Numbered from the stretch's first letter, positions 1 to 9,499 are shown. The stretch is DNA of 54,043 nucleotides from an uncultured Pirellulales bacterium (GCA_938015445.1 CALLPE010000021.1:1-54043), one strand, 5' to 3'. The notes: generated by a model not told the origin, from the sequence alone. A program made the numbers and translations.

Positions 1-24
1 GACCAGTGTCAAGCCAGGGGCCTG

Positions 25-291
25 CCGGAGCTTACCAAGTGTTGGGCTAACACGAATAAGTGTGACCGCTTAAAGTGCTTCGACTACATGTACTTCGGCG
101 CGCACTGCTCGCGTTGATAGCACCGTTGCGTTTTGGCTATCGCCTTAAACAGCTCGACCAGTTAAACACCTCGAGCAGTTAAACAGCTCGAGCAGTTAAA
201 TACCTCGACCAGTCGCTCGGGGCACCGTAAATTGCCGCAAATCAAAAGCTATTAACAAATCCGGGCCGGATCGAGACTTGGTAAACTCCAG
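25..291 (+). repeat. Dispersed 267-bp element with terminal inverted repeats, copy 1
   Basis: Non-coding element also present, diverged, at 53704-53955 in the same orientation. The ends are inverted repeats: bases 25-40 pair with 276-291 at 14 of 16 positions. The best conserved interior block is 111-141, identical over 31 bp with 53790-53820; it can form a GATAGC/GCTATC stem and also reads as a TTGATA -35 box followed after 18 nt by TATC. A 17-bp tandem repeat lies at 153-213. The element stops 54 bp before the HEAT-repeat gene at 346. No convincing protein is encoded. It could be a MITE-like element, a structured RNA or a promoter-carrying module; the sequence alone does not decide. Confidence 0.75.
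153..213 (+). repeat. 17-bp tandem repeat, 3.6 copies, inside element copy 1
   Basis: Units CTCGACCAGTTAAACAC, CTCGAGCAGTTAAACAG and CTCGAGCAGTTAAATAC at 153, 170 and 187, followed by a partial unit at 204. The other copy of the element has only 1.6 units (53832-53858), so the repeat number differs between copies. Confidence 0.85.
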
Positions 292-345
292 AGTAGTAAA
301 TCGAAAATTACAGTAGTAAATTGAAGAAGCAACAGGGGCACAGTG

Positions 346-1551
346 ATGGCTCTCCGATTGGCGTTGATTGCAACTTGGTTGATCTATTGCCCGGTGTGGC
401 ATGGCCTAGCGGCACTAGCCACCGAGCAGACTGCGGACCCGTTGAAAAGCAAGATTATCGAAATGCTGGCCAGCCCGGAGCAAAGCGTGCGGCTGGCGGC
501 CCTGCGTTCGCTGGCCCGGCTGGGCGACTACACCGATGTGCCGCTACTGTTGCAAAAGGCTGGCCAGGCCGACACAGCGGCCGAACGGCAAGCCGCCATC
601 GAGGCTTTGGCCGAGCTGAAAGGCGATCGCGTCAACGCTGTGCTGGTAGCGGCGATGGATGGCGCACCGCCTGCGGCGCGGGCGCTGATCGTCAATGTGT
701 TGAGCGAGCGTCGGGCGGTGGAAGCGATCCCGCAACTGCTTGCCCGCGCAGACGACCCCGACGGCCAAGTGCGCCAGGAGGTGTGGAAGGCCCTTGAAGT
801 GCTGGCCGAAGCCGAGCACGCTCCAACGCTGATCCAACTGATGCTCAAAGCGCGCAGCGAGGAGGAACGACAGTGGGCGGAACGGGCCGTCTGGGCGGCA
901 TGTAAAAAGGCCGGCGACAGCCGACAAGCCGCCGCTCCCCTGCTGAAAGCCTTGGAAAAAGCGACTGCGGCCGAACGCTGCGTGCTGTTGCCTGCGTTGG
1001 GACGCTTGGGCGGACCACAGGCCCTGGAGCGGATCCAAAGCGCGCTGGGCGACGCGGATCCACAGGTGCGTCGGGCGGCGGTGCGTGGGCTGTGCAATTG
1101 GCCGGACGCGACAGTGGCTGATCGACTATTGGTGGTTGCTCGGCAAGGCGAAACGGCGGAGTATCGCAGTTGGGCCGTCAGGGCGGTGGCACGGGTAGCC
1201 CCACTGCCCGATGGCCGGCCCGCGGACCAAAAGTTTGCGTTGCTAAACGAGGCCCTGCGACTGGCCGAGCGGAGCGAAGACAAGCAGTTGATACTCACAC
1301 GACTGGCGGCTGTGCGTGTGCCGGAAGCCGTCCAGCTAGCGCTTGCCTACTGCGATGACCCACAATTAGGGGCAGCCGCCCAAAGCACTGTGGTGGCGCT
1401 TGCCGAGTCGATGGCAGCAACCCATCCGCAGCTTTGCCGCCAAGCGATGGAGCAGATTTTGCCGGCGATCAAGGATGTTTCGCTGAGGCAGCGGGCCGAG
1501 CGGGCGTGGCGGCGTGCGGCCGGCGCAGGCGACGGTCTGCGTCGGCCGTAA
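346..1551 (+). CDS. Exported HEAT-repeat protein
   Basis: 401-residue protein with an N-terminal signal peptide (hydrophobic residues 3-25) followed by an almost continuous series of roughly 30-residue, Ala/Leu/Arg-rich helical pairs typical of HEAT repeats (for example SVRLAALRSLARLGDY and QVRRAAVRGLCNW). HEAT solenoids are protein-binding scaffolds; no catalytic motif is visible. ATG at 346 is preferred over the adjacent GTG at 343 because a purine-rich AGGGG lies 7 nt upstream. It sits alone upstream of the outer-membrane biogenesis block, with a 266-bp spacer before the next gene. Specific function unknown. Confidence 0.8.
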   Translation: MALRLALIATWLIYCPVWHGLAALATEQTADPLKSKIIEMLASPEQSVRLAALRSLARLGDYTDVPLLLQKAGQADTAAERQAAIEALAELKGDRVNAVLVAAMDGAPPAARALIVNVLSERRAVEAIPQLLARADDPDGQVRQEVWKALEVLAEAEHAPTLIQLMLKARSEEERQWAERAVWAACKKAGDSRQAAAPLLKALEKATAAERCVLLPALGRLGGPQALERIQSALGDADPQVRRAAVRGLCNWPDATVADRLLVVARQGETAEYRSWAVRAVARVAPLPDGRPADQKFALLNEALRLAERSEDKQLILTRLAAVRVPEAVQLALAYCDDPQLGAAAQSTVVALAESMAATHPQLCRQAMEQILPAIKDVSLRQRAERAWRRAAGAGDGLRRP

Positions 1552-1817
1552 TCGACCGCCCGGAGCCGATGTGCACACAAACGGGCAGCAGTGGCTGCAA
1601 GACCATATCCTACAAGCACTTATATTTGTGGTCCAGTTTCTTGATATTCGGTCTTTACGCAAGTGGGTCAACTGTGCAGAATACCGCCCTGCTGACATCT
1701 TGATTTCGATCCACAAGCCGCCAGCCGCCTTGCTGCCCGAGTCGTTCAGGCGCAACGTGGCCAGCCAACGGCGCCGTGGGTCAAGGAAGACCGACTCTGT
1801 AGCAAGGAGCGCTAAAA

Positions 1818-2534
1818 GTGAGCAAGTCTCGGTTGTTGGCTATCTTGTTGGCCATTTCGGCCGTGGGATTGCTTTGGGTCTTCTTGCCGCCAGCGGCGGT
1901 ATACAGCCAAGGCGTTGGGCCGGGGCATAGCCCGATGCGGGCCGGCAATTCTCCCAGCGTCGCCCTGATAGACATCAACTTCCTTTTCGAGAAGCTGCCG
2001 CACTTCAAGCAGATGATGGACCAGCTCAAGGCCGACGTGGAACGCGCCGAGGCTGAGGTGAAGCGGGAGCGGGAAGAACTGACCAAGCTGGTGCAGCGGC
2101 TGGAATCGTATCGCGGCACTCCCACCTACAAATCTATGGAAGAAGAAATCGCCCGCCGACAAAGCGAACTGGGCGTGCGCGTGAGCTTGCAGCGCAAAGA
2201 GTTCGGGCAGCGCGAAGCGCGTATATTCCACAACGTGTACCGCGAGATCCAGGACGAAGTGGATCGGCTGGCCCGAGAAGTTGGCTTCGATTGCGTTATT
2301 CGTTTCCACGGCGACGCGGTCGATCCGGAACGGCCCGATAGTATCCTCAACTACATCAACCGCCCGGTGGTCTGGTACGGCAAGGACCGCGACATCACCA
2401 TGACGGTGCTGATGCGTATCGCCCAGCGCCGCGGTTACGAGGTCAGCCAGGACAACCAGGGGAACATAATCGTGCGGATGGCCACGCCCCGCGCCCCGGA
2501 GCGCCCGCCCGTGCCGTTCAACATGCAGCGGTAG
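1818..2534 (+). CDS. OmpH/Skp-family periplasmic chaperone-like protein
   Basis: 238 residues. An N-terminal hydrophobic segment (residues 5-28) acts as signal peptide or anchor, then the family-typical start of the mature region (VALIDINFLFEKLPHFKQMM) and a long charged coiled coil (about residues 65-150). Skp/OmpH proteins are trimeric holdases that carry unfolded outer-membrane proteins across the periplasm. The C-terminal extension after residue 150 is longer than in E. coli Skp. GTG start at 1818 is supported by AAGGAG 8 nt upstream. Its position just before lpxC and lpxA matches the usual clustering of skp with lipid A genes. Confident for the family, less for strict Skp function. Confidence 0.85.
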   Translation: MSKSRLLAILLAISAVGLLWVFLPPAAVYSQGVGPGHSPMRAGNSPSVALIDINFLFEKLPHFKQMMDQLKADVERAEAEVKREREELTKLVQRLESYRGTPTYKSMEEEIARRQSELGVRVSLQRKEFGQREARIFHNVYREIQDEVDRLAREVGFDCVIRFHGDAVDPERPDSILNYINRPVVWYGKDRDITMTVLMRIAQRRGYEVSQDNQGNIIVRMATPRAPERPPVPFNMQR

Positions 2535-2654
2535 CGCGGGAGCGACATTTTTTAGGACGGGCAGTTTTTGAGGACGGACAGTTCAGCGGGGTGGCGCCAT
2601 GCCAAGCTGTCGGCAGCCTCGAACAGGCATCAACTCGCCAGCTTATTAGGCACC

Positions 2655-2720
2655 GGGCCGCCAGCATCAGAGCCATCGAACCGCCAACATCAGAGGAATT
2701 AAACCGCCAGCATAAGATGA
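2655..2720 (+). repeat. Degenerate repeat of about 22 bp, three copies, before lpxC
   Basis: Three imperfect units containing CCGCCAGCATCAGAG, CCGCCAACATCAGAG and CCGCCAGCATAAGAT run head to tail up to the lpxC start region. One of many short duplications found in the spacers of this window. Confidence 0.5.
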
Positions 2721-2746
2721 GCCAGCCACGATCGGCGCAATCGGAA

Positions 2747-3634
2747 ATGCACACCAGCAGGTATCAACGAACGCTCGCCGGACCGACGCAGATTGCGGGA
2801 GTGGGGTATTGGACGGGAAAGGCGGTAAGCGTGGAATTTCGGCCGGCTGCGGCCGACAGCGGCATAGTGTTCGTGCGCCGCGACTTGCCCGGCTGCCCAC
2901 GAATCCCTGCTCACCCTCAATACCTCGTCGAAATCCCCCGGCGCACCTCGCTGCGCTGCGGCCAGGCCAGCGTGGAGATGATCGAGCACATCATGGCGGC
3001 GCTGGCAGGACTACAGATCGACAACTGCGAAGTTTGGGTAGATGAGGCGGAAATGCCCGGTTGCGACGGCTCGGCCCTGCCCTTTGTCGAGGCGCTCAGC
3101 GCAGCGGGAATAGTCGCCCAGGATGCGCGACGCCCCACCCGCTTCATTCGCCGCCCGATCAGACTATCCGATGGCCAAAGCTGGATCGAAGCCCGGCCCA
3201 GTTTGCTGGGGAAGACCATTCTGCGCTACGAACTGGACTACGGCAGTGGCAATCCCATCGGACGCCAATCCTTGGAAGTTTCGCTGTCGCCGAAGTACTT
3301 CCAAGTGAACCTGGCCCCCAGCCGCACATTCATGCTAGAGACGGAAGCTGCCGCCCTGCGAGCACAGGGCTTGGGGCTGCACGTGCGGCCCAGCGACTTA
3401 CTGGTCTTCGACGAAAGTGGTCCGATCGACAACCAATTGCGATTTCCCGACGAGTGCGTAAGACACAAGCTGGTCGACCTGATCGGCGACCTGGCCTTGG
3501 CCGGCTGCGACGTGGTGGGCTGTTTCGCGGCTTACCGCAGCGGCCACCGCCTGAATGCGGCGCTGGTGCGGGCAATTTTGGCCGAAACCGACCAGCAACA
3601 TCAACAGCACCTAACGGTGCGAAAATGCGCCTGA
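2747..3634 (+). CDS. lpxC: UDP-3-O-acyl-N-acetylglucosamine deacetylase LpxC
   Basis: Zinc amidase for the committed step of lipid A synthesis: removes the N-acetyl group from UDP-3-O-acyl-GlcNAc in the cytoplasm. With the start at 2747 the protein has 295 residues (E. coli 305) and catalytic residues fall almost on E. coli numbering: E80-H81 in EHIMAAL, H240 and D244 in HKLVDLIGDL, and H267 in SGHRLN. The N-terminus RYQRTLAGPTQIAGVGYWTG aligns with the family. An in-frame ATG at 2717 is possible, but neither has a clear ribosome binding site. It is not fused to FabZ. Between ompH and lpxA on the same strand. Confidence 0.95.
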   Translation: MHTSRYQRTLAGPTQIAGVGYWTGKAVSVEFRPAAADSGIVFVRRDLPGCPRIPAHPQYLVEIPRRTSLRCGQASVEMIEHIMAALAGLQIDNCEVWVDEAEMPGCDGSALPFVEALSAAGIVAQDARRPTRFIRRPIRLSDGQSWIEARPSLLGKTILRYELDYGSGNPIGRQSLEVSLSPKYFQVNLAPSRTFMLETEAAALRAQGLGLHVRPSDLLVFDESGPIDNQLRFPDECVRHKLVDLIGDLALAGCDVVGCFAAYRSGHRLNAALVRAILAETDQQHQQHLTVRKCA

Positions 3635-3835
3635 GCAGACCGCACGGCGTTGGCGCAGCGCTATCCAAAAGGAGGGATGTGAGGAACCGGCCGGCAACGG
3701 CTTTGCAGGCGCTACACCGACAGAGGGCACAAGCCCCCGCGAAACAATACACAGGGTGCAGTCATCCCCGAATCGGCAAACCCCGCATCACACCGATTTC
3801 AATTAAACGACTGTCCATATCCAGGAGCAGCAGCA

Positions 3836-4642
3836 ATGGCTGTCCACTTGGCGGAGCCATGTATGATCGACCCGCGGGCGGAAATCGACGAGGACGTGGA
3901 AATCGGTCCTTTCTGCGTGATCGGCCCCCACGTCAGAATCGGCCGCGGCACCCGGCTGGAAAATAACGTGACGATCATGGGCCGTGTGACCATCGGACAG
4001 TACAACCACATCTGGCCGAACGTGGTCATCGGCGGCTACCCGCAGGACGTTAGCTACCAAGGCAGCGACACCCAAGTGATCATCGGCGATCACAACATCA
4101 TCCGCGAGTGCGTGACGATCAATCGCGCATCGGAAAAAGAGGATGGCATTACCCGCATCGGCAACCACAACTTCCTCATGGCCGGTTGCCATGTGGCCCA
4201 CGATTGCAAGCTGGGCAATCACATCATCATCGCCAACAACACACTATTAGCCGGACATGTACACGTGCACGATTACGCTTCGCTTTCCGGAGCGGTGGCA
4301 ATCCACCACTTTGCCCGGGTCGGCAGCTACAGCTTTGTGGCCGGATGCAGCGCGGTGCGCCACGACGTGCCCCCGTACATGCTGGTCGAAGGCTATCCGG
4401 CCCGGCCACGATGCGTCAACACCGTGGGGCTGAAACGAAATAACTTCCCAGCGCAAGTAATCCAGGCGCTGGCCGAGGCGCATCGGCTGCTGTACCGGGC
4501 AAAGGTCCGCTTGGAGGATGCCTGGGAGATACTCCGCAGCAACGGTCAACTGCTGCCGCAGGTGAATCACTTGCTCAGCTTCATCCAGGAGCAGCACGAG
4601 GGGATGCACGGCCGAGCACGCGAACGCCGAAAAGCGGCTTGA
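3836..4642 (+). CDS. lpxA: Acyl-ACP--UDP-N-acetylglucosamine O-acyltransferase LpxA
   Basis: First enzyme of lipid A synthesis: transfers a 3-hydroxyacyl chain from ACP to the 3-position of UDP-GlcNAc (or to the amine of a 3-amino analogue). 268 residues, against 262 in E. coli. Residues 10-190 are hexapeptide (left-handed beta-helix) repeats; the catalytic His is H122 in GCHVAHDCKLGNH; a helical C-terminal domain follows. ATG 3836 has AGGAG 8 nt upstream. A 201-bp spacer separates it from lpxC; fabZ, often found there, is absent. The Gfo/Idh protein downstream may alter its substrate. Confidence 0.95.
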   Translation: MAVHLAEPCMIDPRAEIDEDVEIGPFCVIGPHVRIGRGTRLENNVTIMGRVTIGQYNHIWPNVVIGGYPQDVSYQGSDTQVIIGDHNIIRECVTINRASEKEDGITRIGNHNFLMAGCHVAHDCKLGNHIIIANNTLLAGHVHVHDYASLSGAVAIHHFARVGSYSFVAGCSAVRHDVPPYMLVEGYPARPRCVNTVGLKRNNFPAQVIQALAEAHRLLYRAKVRLEDAWEILRSNGQLLPQVNHLLSFIQEQHEGMHGRARERRKAA

Positions 4643-4802
4643 ACGAAGCACTAAGTTCGCGCGGAAGGATCGACAGCCCACCGCAGGCCGCGGCCCCAGA
4701 GCGCGCCGCACCGGCCGTCATGCAAGTCGATTGCAACGAAACAAACCAATTCCGAAGAAACAAGACGAAAACAACTTTCCACCTGGCCAACGGAATGGCA
4801 CG

Positions 4803-5933
4803 ATGAGCAAAAAGCTTCGCATCGCCGTCATTGGGGCGGGACGGCTGGGGAGCCTGCACGCCCAAAAACTGGCTGCCTTCGACGACGTGCAACTGGCGGC
4901 AGTGGTCGACCCAGTGCCCGAGGCACGCCATCGGCTGGCCTCAGCGTTGGGCGTTCGGGCGGCGGCCGATCATCATGAGGTGCTGTCGCAGATCGACGCC
5001 GCGGTAATCGCCGCGCCCACCCGATTGCACCATCGGCTGGCATTGGACTGCCTGGCGCAGGGGGTCCACGTGTTCGTGGAAAAACCGCTGTGCACCAGCG
5101 TCGCCGAGGCCGACAATCTGCTGGTCACCGCGCAGGACAGCGGGCTAATTGTGCAGGTCGGGCACATCGAACGCTTCAACCCCGCTTTCCAGGCGGCCGC
5201 CGCGCATGTGCGCAATCCGAAGTTCATCGAAGCGGTCCGCACCGGCGGATACACTTTCCGCTGCCTCGACGTCGGGGTAGTCCTGGATTTGATGATCCAC
5301 GATATCGAACTAGTGCTGTCGCTGGTCAACAGTCCGGTGAAACGGGTGGACGCGCTAGGCCTTTCGGTTTTCGGCGGCGACGAAGACCTGGCTCATGCCC
5401 GGCTGGAGTTCCAGGGCGGCTGCGTGGCGGTGCTGTCGGCCTCGCGCGTCAGCTACGACACGGCGCGGCGGATGAAGCTGTGGTCGCTGCGGGCGTACGC
5501 CAGCGTGGATTTCGCCGCCCGTACAGCTACGCTGATCCGCCCCAGCGAAGCGCTGCTCAGTCGCCGGTTCGACATCGGCGCGCTGACGCCCAGCCAGATC
5601 GAATACTACCGCCAGCGTTTGCTGGAAGAACACTTACCCCGGCAGAGATTGAGCTTTGCAGAGGCCGACCCGCTGGCGCTGGAGTTGCGCGATTTCGTCG
5701 ATAGCATCCGCACTGGGGGGCAACCGCGCGTCGGCGGCTGGGCAGGACGGCAAGCGCTGGCCGTGGCCGAGCAGGTGCTGGCCAGCATCAATACGCACAT
5801 TTGGGACGAGCGGGGCGAAGGACTGATCGGTCCGCTGGCCTTGCCGCTGCGGCGCGCTGTGCCCGCTCCCCATTTCCCCATCCCTGCTGCCGCGCAGGCA
5901 ATCGGTCCACAAGCAGTAGCCGGCGGACGTTGA
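4803..5933 (+). CDS. Gfo/Idh/MocA family NAD(P)-dependent sugar dehydrogenase in the lpx cluster
   Basis: 376-residue cytoplasmic oxidoreductase. The N-terminal Rossmann motif is VIGAGRLGSLHA and the family EKP motif appears as VFVEKPLCTS; the C-terminal half is the Gfo/Idh alpha/beta domain. No signal peptide, unlike the two Tat-exported relatives elsewhere in the window. Start at ATG 4803 because the Rossmann strand begins directly there. Being next to lpxA, it is a candidate for GnnA-type oxidation of UDP-GlcNAc at C3, which with aminotransferase GnnB yields the 3-amino sugar of amide-linked lipid A. No gnnB lies in the window, so this is inference; a plain MviM-like oxidoreductase is the fallback. 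Confidence 0.85.
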   Translation: MSKKLRIAVIGAGRLGSLHAQKLAAFDDVQLAAVVDPVPEARHRLASALGVRAAADHHEVLSQIDAAVIAAPTRLHHRLALDCLAQGVHVFVEKPLCTSVAEADNLLVTAQDSGLIVQVGHIERFNPAFQAAAAHVRNPKFIEAVRTGGYTFRCLDVGVVLDLMIHDIELVLSLVNSPVKRVDALGLSVFGGDEDLAHARLEFQGGCVAVLSASRVSYDTARRMKLWSLRAYASVDFAARTATLIRPSEALLSRRFDIGALTPSQIEYYRQRLLEEHLPRQRLSFAEADPLALELRDFVDSIRTGGQPRVGGWAGRQALAVAEQVLASINTHIWDERGEGLIGPLALPLRRAVPAPHFPIPAAAQAIGPQAVAGGR

Positions 5934-6247
5934 AGTCCACGGCTGTGCCCGTTTGCCCATGGCTTGGCCAACGCGCCGGCGCTCCGCCCAAGACATACTA
6001 CCGTCGCCACTATTATTCCCAGCAGGGGTGTCCTGGGCAGCAACGTAGCTAGCAGTGATAGCGTAAGCGCCCCGGTGGCACGGCCGGCTTGTCCAGCCGT
6101 GTAATAGGTGCGGTCTGGGCCGAGTCAGCAGTCCTCGAACCCAATACGCCGCTGCCCACATTATGCATGTTTCCCATCTTCAAGCCAGTACATATTTATC
6201 TATCTTTGGGCCAAAGGGTTTTGCCATACAGGGCCTTTTTGCCGACT

Positions 6248-6276
6248 TTGGCATCTTGCGCGGCCGTTGTTATACT
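6248..6276 (+). promoter_or_regulatory. Sigma-70-type promoter for rfbBA
   Basis: TTGGCA at 6248-6253, a 17-nt spacer, and TATACT at 6271-6276, 78 bp upstream of the rfbB start. Good match to the bacterial housekeeping consensus. The rest of the 5934-6354 spacer shows no coding signal. Confidence 0.65.
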
Positions 6277-6354
6277 TGCCTGTAAATGCAAAAGCGGCTG
6301 TTGCCTTTACATCGAGCTTGCAGGCGACCGGTAAAGTAAGCAGCGAGAAAAGCC

Positions 6355-7425
6355 ATGCGCAGGACACTGCTGGTGACCGGCGGGGCGGGTTTCATCGGCA
6401 GTTGCTTTGTGCGGCAATGCATAGCGGAGCGGGCCGCGCGGGTGATCAATCTCGACAAGCTCACCTACGCCGGCAATCTCGACTCGCTGGAGCCTGTGCT
6501 GGATGACACCGAACACATCTTCATCCACGGCGACGTGGCCGACCGACAGACCGTCCGTCGCATTTTCGCCGAGCATCAGCCAGACGCCGTAGTACACTTC
6601 GCCGCCGAATCGCATGTGGATCGCTCGATCGACGATCCTGCCCAGTTCGTGCGCACCAACGTGTTGGGCACCTTCGAGCTGCTGGAGGCCGCCCGGCAGT
6701 ATCTGGCCGGGTTGCCTGGCCAGCGGTGGGCCGAGTTCCGCTTCCTGCATGTTTCTACCGACGAGGTGTTCGGCTCGCTGGGGCCGCAGGGGCGATTTAC
6801 CGAATCCAGCCCCTACGATCCCAGCTCGCCCTATTCGGCTTCCAAAGCGGCCGCCGATCACTTCGTCCGTGCGTACTATCGGACGTATGGGCTGCCGACA
6901 ATTGTTACCAACTGCTCGAACAACTACGGGCCGTATCAGTTTCCCGAAAAGCTGATGCCACTGATGATCCTCAATGCCATCGAGGGCAAGCCGCTGCCGG
7001 TGTATGGCGACGGGCTGAATGTCCGCGACTGGCTATTCGTGGAAGACCATTGCCGGGCGTTGCGGATGATACTCGAGGCCGGAAAACCGGGAAGCACGTA
7101 CAATATCGGCGGCGATTGCGAGCGGACGAACATCGAGGTGGTGCGCACCATTTGCCGGCTGGTCGACGAGCTTTGTCCGGGATTGAGCCACTCGCCCTGC
7201 GAATCGTTGATCCGCTTTGTGCCCGATCGCCCCGGCCACGACCGCCGCTACGCCATCGACGCTTCGCGGATTCGCGCCGAGTTGGGCTGGGCGCCGCAGT
7301 ACGATTTCCTGTCTGGATTGCGCCGTACGGTGCAATGGTACCTCGACAACCAGCGTTGGGTACAACGCGTGTGCAGCGGCGCGTATCGGCGCGAGCGGCT
7401 GGGACTGGTGGAGCGGCTGCAATGA
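6355..7425 (+). CDS. rfbB: dTDP-glucose 4,6-dehydratase
   Basis: Converts dTDP-glucose to dTDP-4-keto-6-deoxyglucose, the second step toward dTDP-rhamnose and related surface sugars. 356 residues, normal for the family. Short-chain dehydrogenase (extended) fold: NAD-binding TGGAGFIGS at residues 8-16, [10 protein letters not shown] before the active site, and the catalytic pair Y160 and K164 in [10 protein letters not shown]. Its stop overlaps the start of rfbA (ATGA), so the two are translationally coupled. A clear promoter lies 78 bp upstream. rfbC and rfbD are not in the window. Confidence 0.95.
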   Translation: MRRTLLVTGGAGFIGSCFVRQCIAERAARVINLDKLTYAGNLDSLEPVLDDTEHIFIHGDVADRQTVRRIFAEHQPDAVVHFAAESHVDRSIDDPAQFVRTNVLGTFELLEAARQYLAGLPGQRWAEFRFLHVSTDEVFGSLGPQGRFTESSPYDPSSPYSASKAAADHFVRAYYRTYGLPTIVTNCSNNYGPYQFPEKLMPLMILNAIEGKPLPVYGDGLNVRDWLFVEDHCRALRMILEAGKPGSTYNIGGDCERTNIEVVRTICRLVDELCPGLSHSPCESLIRFVPDRPGHDRRYAIDASRIRAELGWAPQYDFLSGLRRTVQWYLDNQRWVQRVCSGAYRRERLGLVERLQ

Positions 7426-8330
7426 GCACGACCAGCTTTTTCGACAAAGGGATCGTCCTGGCCGGAGGCGCCGGCACCCGCTTGCACCCCATGACCCGGG
7501 CGGTCAGCAAGCAACTTTTGCCGGTCTACGACAAGCCGATGGTCTACTACCCGCTGTCGGTACTCATGCTGGCTGGTATCCGCAACATCTTGCTGATCTC
7601 CACCCCGCACGACATTGGCAACTTCCAGCGCCTGTTGGGCGACGGCAGCCAGTTCGGCCTTGCCATCAGTTATGCGGTGCAGCCGGAGCCGAAAGGTTTG
7701 GCGCAGGCGTTCATTATCGGGCGGGAGTTCATCGGGCAAGATAACGTGGCGCTGGTTCTGGGCGACAACATCTTCTACGGCCACGGCTTTCAGCCGATGC
7801 TCGACCGGGCCGTAAGCCGCCAGAGCGGCGCGACTATTTTCGCTTACGTAGTCAAAGACCCGCAGCGCTACGGCGTGGTGGAGCTGGACCACCACGGCAG
7901 GCCGATTTCCATCGTGGAAAAACCGGCGGCACCGCGTTCCCGACTGGCGGTCACCGGGCTGTACTTCTACGACAACCAAGTGGTGGACATCGCCGCGGCG
8001 TTGCGCCCCTCGGCCCGGGGGGAATTGGAAATAACCGATGTCAATCGCCAGTATTTGGAGCGCGGGCAGCTTTACGTGGAACGCTTTGGGCGCGGCTTCG
8101 CCTGGCTGGATACGGGAACCGAGGCCTCGCTGCTCCAGGCGGCCAACTTCGTGCAAACCATCGAAGAACGCCAGGGCTTGAAGATCGCCTGCCTGGAAGA
8201 AATCGCCCTGTACAAGGGATTCATCACTGCCGAGCAGCTCCGGCGGCTGGCCGCGCAATTCAACAGCGCTTATGGACAATACTTATTAAGCTTGGTCTCC
8301 GGCACATCACCTTCAGAGCCGGGAGCGTAA
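7422..8330 (+). CDS. rfbA: Glucose-1-phosphate thymidylyltransferase
   Basis: Makes dTDP-glucose from glucose-1-phosphate and dTTP, supplying RfbB. 302 residues with the nucleotidyltransferase signature [11 protein letters not shown] near the N-terminus, then [16 protein letters not shown], the metal-site region LGDNIFYG, and VEKP and LDTGT typical of RmlA. The start ATG 7422 overlaps the rfbB stop by the ATGA arrangement. Transcribed from the rfbB promoter. A 14-bp tandem repeat begins exactly at its stop codon. Confidence 0.95.
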   Translation: MSTTSFFDKGIVLAGGAGTRLHPMTRAVSKQLLPVYDKPMVYYPLSVLMLAGIRNILLISTPHDIGNFQRLLGDGSQFGLAISYAVQPEPKGLAQAFIIGREFIGQDNVALVLGDNIFYGHGFQPMLDRAVSRQSGATIFAYVVKDPQRYGVVELDHHGRPISIVEKPAAPRSRLAVTGLYFYDNQVVDIAAALRPSARGELEITDVNRQYLERGQLYVERFGRGFAWLDTGTEASLLQAANFVQTIEERQGLKIACLEEIALYKGFITAEQLRRLAAQFNSAYGQYLLSLVSGTSPSEPGA

Positions 8331-8440
8331 GCGACCGGCAATGAACGCCCGGCAGTGAACCACCCGCAATGAGCAACCAGCAATGAGCGACCGGGAATGA
8401 ACGACCAGCAATAAACGACCAGCAGCGAACAACCGGCAGG
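8329..8440 (+). repeat. 14-bp tandem repeat, 8 copies, between rfbA and the URO-D gene
   Basis: Eight head-to-tail 14-bp units with consensus GAACGACCAGCAAT begin at 8329, 8343, 8357, 8371, 8385, 8399, 8413 and 8427, each differing from the consensus at 0-4 bases. They start over the rfbA stop codon and fill the space between two convergent genes. No spacers, so not a CRISPR array. Repeat number may vary between strains. Confidence 0.9.
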
Positions 8441-8458
8441 GCAGTTCTTCCGTGTGCG

Positions 8459-9499
8459 CTATCTGGCGCTCGCGTCGTTCCACTCGCGCAGCGTTTCGAT
8501 CATCGCCATAAAGTTTTCCGGCCGCACAGAGGAATGGATACTGTTGGAGCTGGATAACATGTAGCCGCCGCCGGGCGAAGCGACTTCCAGCGTCCAACGG
8601 GTAACGCGGCGCACCTCTTCCACCGGCGCCTGCGACAGCAGATATCCGCAGTCGATATTGCCCACCAGCGCAACCCGATCGCCGTACCGCTGCTTCACCA
8701 GGGCGATGTCCATACCCGCCTGTGGCTCCAGGGGGTTCAAAGCGTCGATGCCGGTGTCGATGATCATGTCGATGATGCCCATGATGTTGCCGTCGGTGTG
8801 TTTGATCACATAGGCGCCGGCCCGATGCGCAGCGTCAACGCACCGCTTCAGGCCGGGAAGAACAAACTCTTTGAAGTGCGCTGGCGACATCAGGGTGGAG
8901 TGCTTGTCGGCGTAGTCGTCTCCCAGAATAACCACATCTGCCCCGGCCTGCACTAGCCGCTCGATCACCCGAATGTTGTAGCTAAGCGTGATCTCGATCA
9001 GCTCGTGGGCCAGTCGGGGATTGTCCACCATGTCCATCAAGAACTGCGCCGTGCCGCGCAAGAAGGCGGCCTCGAAGAATGCATCGCGGCAAATCACGCT
9101 GATGGCCTTCTGGCCTTTGTAGCGGGCCACCAACTCGGGCAAGTGGCCAAGCACGTCGGGGTCTTCCGGGTCCGGCGGGTTGAGCGTTTTGAGGTCTTCC
9201 GGGCGCTTAATGGGGCCTTCCACCGGGGCCGGCACCGCCTCCGGACCCAGTGCCCGAATCACACCCCACTTGTCGCGGAACAGCCCCCGGCGCTCGTCGA
9301 TGAGCTGCACGTTATCGCGCCGCCACGAACTGCGGTTCTGCGACACGTTGTCCTGCCCGATCCAGTCGTTGAACTGGTAATAATCGCAGCCGGGCAGCAA
9401 GGCCTGCATCAGTTTTTCGTCGATGACCGACTCGAAGTACGGCACCCGATCCGGCACGCGCCGTTCTAATGCCGCTCGGACACGTTCCAGCGAGTTCAT
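8459..9499 (-). CDS. Uroporphyrinogen decarboxylase (URO-D) family protein
   Basis: 346-residue TIM-barrel protein of the URO-D superfamily. The N-terminus NSLERVRAALERRVPDRVPY is characteristic; later motifs are GADVVILGDDYADKHSTLMSP, YVIKHTDGNIMGIIDMIIDTG and VALVGNIDCGYLL. It resembles the methyltransferase-like (MtaA/corrinoid-linked) branch common in planctomycetes more than HemE, since it has TDG and GNID motifs and no haem genes nearby. ATG 9499 has no strong ribosome binding site. Divergent from the LarA-like gene at 9860. Substrate unknown. Confidence 0.8.
   Translation of the reverse strand: MNSLERVRAALERRVPDRVPYFESVIDEKLMQALLPGCDYYQFNDWIGQDNVSQNRSSWRRDNVQLIDERRGLFRDKWGVIRALGPEAVPAPVEGPIKRPEDLKTLNPPDPEDPDVLGHLPELVARYKGQKAISVICRDAFFEAAFLRGTAQFLMDMVDNPRLAHELIEITLSYNIRVIERLVQAGADVVILGDDYADKHSTLMSPAHFKEFVLPGLKRCVDAAHRAGAYVIKHTDGNIMGIIDMIIDTGIDALNPLEPQAGMDIALVKQRYGDRVALVGNIDCGYLLSQAPVEEVRRVTRWTLEVASPGGGYMLSSSNSIHSSVRPENFMAMIETLREWNDASAR

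Noticed and set aside
196..402. 68-residue minus-strand frame inside the repeat element
   Set aside because: The matching region of the other copy translates differently, so there is no coding constraint.
3635..3835. fabZ between lpxC and lpxA
   Set aside because: Only 201 bp and no hotdog-fold sequence in any frame.
8329..8440. CRISPR-like array
   Set aside because: Units are contiguous 14-mers without spacers and no cas genes are near.
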